From NCBI GenBank assembly GCA_029884275.1, contig JAOUIC010000125.1, forward strand, positions 1-5,917: a stretch of 5,917 nt of DNA, read 5' to 3'. Under the pieces are notes generated by a model. The model did not search any database and had not been told where the DNA came from. It saw nothing but the letters and a program-made list of their open reading frames with translations. This DNA comes from Gemmatimonadota bacterium (lineage in GTDB: Bacteria > Gemmatimonadota > Gemmatimonadetes > Gemmatimonadales > GWC2-71-9). Positions within the stretch are counted from its first letter, which is position 1. Each line of letters begins with the position of its first letter. Positions 1-4,483 of this stretch are shown piece by piece. Made by a program: the position numbers and the translations under genes.

Positions 1-195
1 GCCGGGCCGGTACTGTTCACCTGCCGCCACCGCGCGCATGGGGTCGGGGCCTTCGACCGGCTCGAGGTGCAGGCCGGTGACCTGCTGGTTGCGGGCGTGG
101 GGGCGGCGGGCACGGAGGCCGATGTGCTGGTGGGAACCGTCTCGTCCTGCCACGGGGCGGTCAACCGCCTGCATCTCGGGCCATCCGGGTCCTGA
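1..195 (+). CDS. 3' end of an unrecognised protein (partial)
   Basis: The first frame is open from the window edge and ends at TGA 193-195, giving the last 64 residues of a protein whose start lies outside. The fragment is rich in Gly, Ala and Val, with a stretch reading LEVQAGDLLVAGVG followed by DVLVGTVSS. This looks like short beta-strands separated by Gly turns, as in the C-terminal barrel of MreC-like or HlyD-like proteins, but I cannot assign a family. Two cysteines are visible (TCRHR near residue 8 and SSCHG near residue 51). No transmembrane segment is obvious. It lies 27 bp upstream of trxB on the same strand, and its stop codon falls inside the candidate trxB promoter. Whether it belongs to the same operon is unclear. 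The overlapping frame beginning near 38 has an Arg/Trp-rich shadow composition and was not used. Confidence 0.55.
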   Translation, partial: AGPVLFTCRHRAHGVGAFDRLEVQAGDLLVAGVGAAGTEADVLVGTVSSCHGAVNRLHLGPSGS

Positions 196-217
196 CACGT
201 GGCGGGGAGCCTATATT
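192..217 (+). promoter_or_regulatory. Candidate promoter for trxB, leaderless-type placement
   Basis: TATATT at 212-217 is a good match to a bacterial -10 hexamer and is conspicuous in such GC-rich DNA. CTGACA at 192-197 matches five of six bases of a -35 box, but the spacer is only 14 bp, shorter than the usual 16-18, so the -35 part is doubtful. The A of the trxB ATG (223) lies six bases after the -10 box, which is where transcription would be expected to begin. That would make trxB mRNA leaderless or nearly so. A purine run GGGGAG at 204-209 could instead act as a ribosome binding site, with a long 13-base spacing, if transcription comes from upstream. Confidence 0.4.
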
Positions 218-222
218 TGGCC

Positions 223-1191
223 ATGACCGAGACCAGAGATTTCGATTTCGACACCATCATCGTCGGCGCGGGGCCCGCGGGGCTCTGCGCGGGAATGTAT
301 GCCGGGCGCGGCCTGCTCAAGGCCGTCATCCTGGAGAGCAAGATCCCCGGCGGCGAACTGCTGAACACCGAGAAGATCGAGGACTATCCGGGCTTCGAGT
401 CCATCCTCGGCCGCGATCTGGCCGAGCGGATGGCGAACCACGCCAAGAAGTTCGGGGCCATCATCCGTCAGGCGACGGTGGATGGCATCCGCCGGCAGCC
501 GGATGGGAGCTTTCTGGTGACCACCATCGAGGGTGACACCTATCGGGCGCCCACCGTCATTCTCACCGCTGGCGGAACGCCAACCAGGCTCGAGGTGCCG
601 GGCGAGGTCGAGTACGCCGGCTTCGGCGTCTCCTACTGCGCCGTCTGTGACGGGGCCTTCTTCCGTGGGCACACCATCGCGGTCGTCGGTGGCGGTGATG
701 CCGCGGTCGAGGAGGCCGATTACCTGACCCGCTATGCCGCCAAGGTCTACCTCATCCACCGCCGCGGCGAGCTCCGCGCCTCGAAGCTGCTCCAGGAGCG
801 GCTGTTCGAGAACCCGAAGATCGAAATCGTCTGGAACAAGAAGGTGGTCGAAGTGCAGGGCAGGGAGCAGGCCGGCATGAAGGAGTGCACCGGCCTCCGG
901 CTTCATGACACGCTGACGGGCGCGGAATCGACCCTGCCCGTGACCGGCTGCTTCATCTTCGTCGGATTCCGGCCGAACTCCGATCTCATCAAGGAACACT
1001 TCGAGCATGATGCAGCCGGGTACGTGGTCACGGACGACCGGATGATGACCTCGATTCCCGGTCTGTTCGCCGCTGGTGACCTGCGGGTCCAGCTCACCCG
1101 CCAGGTGACCACGGCGGTGGGTGACGCCACCACGGCTGCCATCGCGGTCGAAAAATACCTGGCCGAGCGCCGCTCGAAGAAGAGTGCCTGA
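223..1191 (+). CDS. trxB: Thioredoxin reductase (NADPH)
   Basis: This FAD enzyme transfers electrons from NADPH to thioredoxin in the cytoplasm. The 322-residue product has the length and full motif order of low-molecular-weight bacterial TrxB: the FAD dinucleotide-binding GAGPAG at residues 15-20, a GGELLNT segment near 46, the redox-active CAVC disulfide (C139, C142) in the usual SYCAVCDG setting, the NADPH-binding GGGDAA at 156-161, the NADPH-phosphate motif HRR at 179-181 followed by R185, and the C-terminal FAD motif GLFAAGD at 280-286. ATG 223 was chosen because it puts the FAD motif at the usual distance. An in-frame GTG at 199 would add eight residues (VAGSLYLA) and would place the start on top of the candidate promoter. 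The 3' end overlaps the next gene by 8 bases, implying translational coupling. A ferredoxin/flavodoxin-NADP reductase is unlikely because the CxxC pair is present. Confidence 0.96.
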   Translation: MTETRDFDFDTIIVGAGPAGLCAGMYAGRGLLKAVILESKIPGGELLNTEKIEDYPGFESILGRDLAERMANHAKKFGAIIRQATVDGIRRQPDGSFLVTTIEGDTYRAPTVILTAGGTPTRLEVPGEVEYAGFGVSYCAVCDGAFFRGHTIAVVGGGDAAVEEADYLTRYAAKVYLIHRRGELRASKLLQERLFENPKIEIVWNKKVVEVQGREQAGMKECTGLRLHDTLTGAESTLPVTGCFIFVGFRPNSDLIKEHFEHDAAGYVVTDDRMMTSIPGLFAAGDLRVQLTRQVTTAVGDATTAAIAVEKYLAERRSKKSA

Positions 1192-1831
1192 TCTCGCGGT
1201 GGTCTCGTTGCCCAACGGGCGATTCTCGGAGAACTGCTACCTGCTGGCGGATCAGGAATGCGGGCGTGCCGTGATGGTGGATCCCGGCGAGGAACCGATC
1301 CTGTTCCTGTCCGAGCTGGATCGTCGGGGCTGGCAGCTGGAGGCCGTGTGGCTCACCCACGCGCACGTGGACCACATCATGGGCGTGCGGGCGGTGAAGC
1401 AGGCCACCGGCGTTCCGGTGCTGCTCCACCCCGCCGACCGGTCCCTGTACGACGCTCTCCCCCGACAGGGGGAGTGGATGGGGCTCCGGCTCGAGGCTGC
1501 CCCTCCGCCCGACGTCATGCTGTCGGATGGCCAGCAGCTCATCCTGGGGAGCCGGACCTTCACGGTGCGGCACACGCCGGGGCACTCTCCCGGCAGCGTC
1601 AGTTTCGTGACCGATGGCCGCGTGTTCGGGGGCGACGTCCTTTTCAGCGGGAGCATCGGGCGCACCGATCTGCCTGGGGGCGACTACGCCACGCTGCTCC
1701 ACAGCATCCAGACGGTCTTTCTCGCCCTGCCAGACTCGACCATCGTTCATTCGGGCCATGGCCCGGACACGACCGTCGGAATCGAGCGGGTGACCAACCC
1801 CTTCCTGGTCGGGGCCTCCCGCCTTGGCTGA
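1184..1831 (+). CDS. Metallo-beta-lactamase-fold hydrolase, glyoxalase II-like
   Basis: This 215-residue protein matches the compact single-domain glyoxalase II-like (YcbL-type) branch of the metallo-beta-lactamase superfamily. All metal ligands are visible: THAHVDH with H59, H61, D63 and H64; HTPGH with H134; GGDVLF with the bridging D151; and SGHGP with H192. The N-terminal segment around SENCYLL at 15-21 is typical of these proteins. Family members hydrolyse thioesters such as S-lactoyl-thiols using a dinuclear Zn or Fe site; the substrate here is not known. The GTG at 1184 is the most upstream start that makes sense. It overlaps the trxB stop by 8 bases and follows a purine-rich GAAGAAGAG. 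GTG 1199 is an alternative start. The overlap with trxB suggests co-expression and a role in thiol metabolism, which is inference. A persulfide dioxygenase is possible but not specifically indicated. Confidence 0.92.
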   Translation: MPDLAVVSLPNGRFSENCYLLADQECGRAVMVDPGEEPILFLSELDRRGWQLEAVWLTHAHVDHIMGVRAVKQATGVPVLLHPADRSLYDALPRQGEWMGLRLEAAPPPDVMLSDGQQLILGSRTFTVRHTPGHSPGSVSFVTDGRVFGGDVLFSGSIGRTDLPGGDYATLLHSIQTVFLALPDSTIVHSGHGPDTTVGIERVTNPFLVGASRLG

Positions 1832-1994
1832 CGCCGATCCGCGCGGCGGCGTGTTCCGTCGATCGGCGTCTGCCACGGGCGATCCACCGACCTGCAACCG
1901 GTGCGGGCATCCGGTGGCCCTGAAGCCGTGGGGCTGCAAGAATCCTTGCGGCAACTGCGGCACGGTCTACCCACTTGGCGACTGCTCGGACTGA
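1824..1994 (+). CDS. Cysteine-rich mini-protein, zinc-ribbon-like, unrecognised
   Basis: A 56-residue reading frame lies between the hydrolase and glycosyltransferase genes. The N-terminal third is polar and probably disordered. The rest carries six cysteines: C24 and C27 in CNRCGHP, then C38, C42 and C45 in WGCKNPCGNCG, and C54 in GDCSD just before the stop. The CxxCG(H) and CxxCG knuckles resemble a four-Cys zinc ribbon with two spare cysteines. His29 could also be a ligand. The TTG start at 1824 overlaps the hydrolase stop by 8 bases, the same geometry as the trxB-hydrolase junction. GTG 1851 is an alternative start giving 47 residues. The knuckle spacing and conserved-looking Gly, Pro and Trp residues argue against chance. 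Function is unknown; metal binding, redox sensing or an RNA/protein contact are all possible. A spurious frame cannot be excluded without homologues. Confidence 0.66.
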   Translation: MADADPRGGVFRRSASATGDPPTCNRCGHPVALKPWGCKNPCGNCGTVYPLGDCSD

Positions 1995-3237
1995 TCCGGC
2001 CGGGACCTCGGTTTCCCCCCTCCCTCCCCACGCGGCGTTCGATTTCGCCGGCGTGGCACTGCCACCGCCGATTGCCGCGCCCGGCACACTCACCGTTCTC
2101 GACATCACCAAGTACTTCAGCGCCAAGTCGGGTGGCATCCGGACCTACCTCCTGGCAAAGGCCGCCTACGTCCAGCAGCGGCCCACGCTCCGCCAGGTAC
2201 TCGTCGTGCCCGGAGCGGAGGATGCGCTCTCCGAGGCGGGGGGCGTCCGCTGCTACCGCCTACGCGGTCCTAGGATCCCGTTCGATCCGTCGTATCGGTT
2301 CCTGCTCGCGACGCGAACCACCCGGCGGCTGGTCGAACACGAGCGGCCTGACCTGATCGAGGTCGGCAGCCCCTGGTTCGTGCCCTGGGTCGTGCGCCGC
2401 GCCAACCGCCGCCTCGCGGCGCCGACGGTCTGGTTCTATCACACGCACTTCCCCGCCATCATCGGCTCGGGTCGTCCTGGCGCTCCCGCCTGGCGACGGC
2501 AGGCAGGGCAGGCGGCGTGGACCTACGCCAGGCAGCTCGCGATCAGGCACCGGGCGGTGCTGGTGGCGTCGGATTGCATCGCAGGCGAGCTGGAGCGCGA
2601 AGGCGTGGCGAATGTCATCCGCATCCGGCTGGGGGTGGATCTGGACACCTTCCATCCGTGGCGGAAGGCGCGCCGACAGGAGGTCCGGGCGCGGATCGGC
2701 CTGACCGACGGGCCGGTGGCGATCTACGCCGGGCGGTTCACCGAGGAGAAGCAGCTCGAGACGGCGCTGGCGGCGTGGCCCGCGGTTGCGCGCGAGACCG
2801 GGGCGCAGCTGGTGCTGGTCGGGGCTGGCCCGAGGGAGGCGCGGCTTCGCGCCAGCGCTCCACCAGGCGTGACCTGGGTCCCCTATCTCGCGGACCGCGA
2901 CCAGCTGGCCGATCTCCTCGCGGCCTCGGACATCTACCTGGCGCCGGGAGCGGTGGAAACCTTCGGCCTGAGCGCCCTCGAGGCGATGGCGAGCGGGACG
3001 CCGGTCCTGTCGGTCGATGCCGGCGGGTGCAGCGACCACGTGAGACATTCGGGAGCCGGGGCGCTCTTTTCGCCAGGGGATGCTGGGTCCCTTGCCGCCG
3101 CCGCCACGGGGCTGCTCGGGAGCGACCTCGAGACCGCTGGCAGGACGGCTCGCGGCTATGCCGAAGGCCGCCATGCCTGGCCCGACGCGCTCGACAGCAT
3201 CTTCGCGGCCTATCGGCAGGTGCTGGGTCGCGCGTGA
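1975..3237 (+). CDS. Glycosyltransferase, GT4-type (GT-B fold)
   Basis: This retaining glycosyltransferase would transfer a sugar from a nucleotide-sugar donor to a lipid or glycan acceptor at the cytoplasmic face of the membrane. From TTG 1975 it has 420 residues. The N-terminal Rossmann domain starts around TLTVLDITKYF (38-48), followed by a Gly-rich acceptor loop SGGIRTY near 52-58 and FYHTHFP near 154-160. The linker carries LGVDLDTFHP. The C-terminal domain shows YAGRFTEEK, with R254 and K259 placed to bind donor phosphate, and the E-x7-E signature (E328, E336) in ETFGLSALE. The layout resembles mannosyltransferases of the PimB/MgtA type, but donor and acceptor cannot be read from sequence. 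The start is uncertain. TTG 1975 overlaps the mini-protein by 20 bases and adds a Pro/Ala-rich tail; GTG 2053 gives 394 residues and a more usual N-terminus. Neither has a clear ribosome binding site. Confidence 0.9.
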   Translation: MATARTDPAGTSVSPLPPHAAFDFAGVALPPPIAAPGTLTVLDITKYFSAKSGGIRTYLLAKAAYVQQRPTLRQVLVVPGAEDALSEAGGVRCYRLRGPRIPFDPSYRFLLATRTTRRLVEHERPDLIEVGSPWFVPWVVRRANRRLAAPTVWFYHTHFPAIIGSGRPGAPAWRRQAGQAAWTYARQLAIRHRAVLVASDCIAGELEREGVANVIRIRLGVDLDTFHPWRKARRQEVRARIGLTDGPVAIYAGRFTEEKQLETALAAWPAVARETGAQLVLVGAGPREARLRASAPPGVTWVPYLADRDQLADLLAASDIYLAPGAVETFGLSALEAMASGTPVLSVDAGGCSDHVRHSGAGALFSPGDAGSLAAAATGLLGSDLETAGRTARGYAEGRHAWPDALDSIFAAYRQVLGRA

Positions 3238-4133
3238 CGCTCACACCACTCGCGGCGCACCTGGGATGCGCCCTCCTGGTGGGCCTGGACATGCTGGCCC
3301 GTTGCCTCAGGACCCGCATCTGTCTTCAGGGCTGCGGCCAGCGGCAGCCGCTTACCCGCCTCCTGGAAATCAACCTGGGCGCGGAAGCGGCGGCGGCGCT
3401 GTCACCCTTCCGCGTTGCTGGCGAACCCGCGCGGGTCGGGGGGATGCTGCATGCGGGTGTGCCCCTGGGCGCCGCAGTCGTGACTTCCGCGACCGAGGGA
3501 GTGATCAACGGGGTTGGCATCGTGGCGGTAGGGGTCGCGCTGGTGTTCGGCCTCGCCCCCGAGTGGTGGGATCAGGTGGGGCCGGCGTTCATGGGCCGCC
3601 TGAGGGGCGCGCTCCCGGTCGTGATCGGGATCATCCTTGCGGTCGCCGCCGGGGTGAGGCTGCTGCGCCGGCGGCCCGACACCCATGTGTCAGGGCGGAC
3701 GCCGTGGCGCGACCGCGTGAGGGAACTCCTCCGGCTCTGGGCCGACATCCCGCCGGCAACCCTGGCCGGCATCGCCCTGCTGTCGATGGTCACCGTCTCG
3801 GCGCGCACCCTGCTCCTTCCGGTGCTCGCTCTCGGCGTCCCGGACCATGCGGGGTTCGGCGTACTCTGGGTGGGAAGCTACATGATGGTCTACAGTCAGC
3901 TCGTGCTGCCCCTGCCGGCCGGCGCGGGGGCGGTGGACCTCGCCTTCCTCGGAGGCGTGGCGGGCGACCCCGGAGCGAACGCGGCGGCGCTGCTGATCGC
4001 CTGGCGAGGATACAGCCTCGGCATCGCCACGGTGGCCGGCACCGCGCTGGCGGTGCACCGCTTCGGGGCGCGGCCGCTCCTCGACCTGGTCCGCAGCCGG
4101 GTCGCACGACCGTCGGAGGCCCCCCGGCGCTAG
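3234..4133 (+). CDS. YbhN/LPG-synthase-like integral membrane protein (UPF0104)
   Basis: The product has 299 residues from GTG 3234, which forms a 4-base GTGA overlap with the glycosyltransferase stop. It is strongly hydrophobic, with likely membrane segments near residues 5-22, 90-107, 126-144, 174-200, 208-227 and 250-274. Family hallmarks of the lysylphosphatidylglycerol synthase transmembrane region/YbhN group are recognisable: NLGAEAAAALSPFRVAGEPAR (47-67), corresponding to the family's N-x-x-P-x-R-x-G-E region, and LPLPAGAGAVD (225-235), matching the P-x-P-G-G-x-G motif with one Gly replaced by Ala and the usual Glu replaced by Asp. Such proteins often sit beside glycosyltransferases and are proposed to help lipid-linked sugar or phospholipid handling. 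That role here is inference. The frame stays open upstream into the glycosyltransferase gene, but that part is a shadow. Confidence 0.78.
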   Translation: MTLTPLAAHLGCALLVGLDMLARCLRTRICLQGCGQRQPLTRLLEINLGAEAAAALSPFRVAGEPARVGGMLHAGVPLGAAVVTSATEGVINGVGIVAVGVALVFGLAPEWWDQVGPAFMGRLRGALPVVIGIILAVAAGVRLLRRRPDTHVSGRTPWRDRVRELLRLWADIPPATLAGIALLSMVTVSARTLLLPVLALGVPDHAGFGVLWVGSYMMVYSQLVLPLPAGAGAVDLAFLGGVAGDPGANAAALLIAWRGYSLGIATVAGTALAVHRFGARPLLDLVRSRVARPSEAPRR

Positions 4134-4145
4134 CCGGAACCCGGC
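4124..4145. terminator. Small alternating hairpins at the convergent gene junction
   Basis: CCGGC (4124-4128), GCCGG (4133-4137) and CCGGC (4141-4145) are mutually complementary in turn. They allow either a stem with a GCTA loop or an alternative stem with an AAC loop. The structure sits exactly on the overlapping stop codons of the two converging genes, where a bidirectional terminator would be useful. The stems are only 5 bp and no T-tract follows on either strand, so a factor-independent terminator is doubtful. Confidence 0.25.
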
Positions 4146-4459
4146 GGCGGAGCCATCGCGACCAGCATGACGGTGCGCTCGTAGGCCGTCACCACGCCGT
4201 GCGGCACCCCGGCCGGCGCCCAGACGATGTCGCCGGCGACGGCATCCACCTCGCACGCACCCACCGCCAGCCTCGCCTTTCCCGACACAAGGAAGTAGAA
4301 TTTCTCCGCCCCTGCGTGGGTGTGGACCGACTGGCGCTGGCCCGGTTCGAAGCAGTTGAGGCCGGCGAAGAGCCGGTCCCCGCGAAACAGATCGGCCTTG
4401 GTCGCCCGCTCGGTGTCGAACCGGACGCTTGCTGCGGTGGCCGCCAGGTACTCGTTCAT
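4130..4459 (-). CDS. Small cupin-domain protein
   Basis: This 109-residue single-domain cupin shows both conserved motifs. Motif 1 is HTHAGAEKFYFLVSG, with metal ligands H46, H48 and E52; motif 2 is GDIVWAPAGVPHG, with H87. The complete 3-His/1-Glu set implies a bound divalent metal. The middle region between motifs is short (about 15 residues), as in small stand-alone cupins. Such proteins may be dioxygenases, isomerases or ligand-binding sensors, and the sequence does not choose between them. The start at 4459 is supported by a strong ribosome binding site 7 bases upstream. A much longer open frame extends upstream on this strand, but it runs antisense through aspA and has shadow composition. 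The gene converges with the membrane protein gene, sharing a CTAG stop, and diverges from aspA with only 24 bp between starts. Confidence 0.88.
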   Translation of the reverse strand: MNEYLAATAASVRFDTERATKADLFRGDRLFAGLNCFEPGQRQSVHTHAGAEKFYFLVSGKARLAVGACEVDAVAGDIVWAPAGVPHGVVTAYERTVMLVAMAPPPGSG

Positions 4460-4466
4460 GCCCCTT

Positions 4467-4472
4467 CCTCCC
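4467..4472 (-). promoter_or_regulatory. Strong ribosome binding site of the cupin gene
   Basis: On the minus strand GGGAGG, within the longer purine run GGGAGGAAGGGG, lies 7 bases before the ATG at 4459. This is near-ideal Shine-Dalgarno spacing, and it fixes the cupin start against the long upstream extension of the frame. Confidence 0.8.
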
Positions 4473-4483
4473 AGTTTCCTGTC

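Noticed and set aside
38..226. Short plus-strand frame overlapping the partial first gene and the trxB start
   Set aside because: It has an Arg/Trp-rich shadow composition. The first frame gives a more protein-like sequence and ends before the trxB promoter.
211..1215. Long minus-strand open frame opposite trxB
   Set aside because: It mirrors the third-position GC bias of trxB, has no family motif, and its ends coincide with no ribosome binding site. It is a shadow frame.
1094..1963. Minus-strand open frame opposite the hydrolase and mini-protein
   Set aside because: The translation is low-complexity Arg/Pro/His/Gly with no motif. The plus strand encodes a complete set of metallo-hydrolase ligands.
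2011..2029. C-rich tract as a possible rho-utilisation site or regulatory anti-Shine-Dalgarno element
   Set aside because: It is short, may be coding (Pro/Ser/Leu codons) and has no supporting structure, so it is noted only as part of the start ambiguity.
2260..3174. Minus-strand open frame opposite the glycosyltransferase
   Set aside because: It is a shadow of a well-supported glycosyltransferase; there is no domain and no ribosome binding site.
2517..3233. Upstream extension of the YbhN-like frame across the glycosyltransferase gene
   Set aside because: The translation is Arg/Gly/Ala-rich and domain-free, while the other frame holds the complete GT-B C-terminal domain including E-x7-E. 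The GTGA overlap at 3234 is the natural start.
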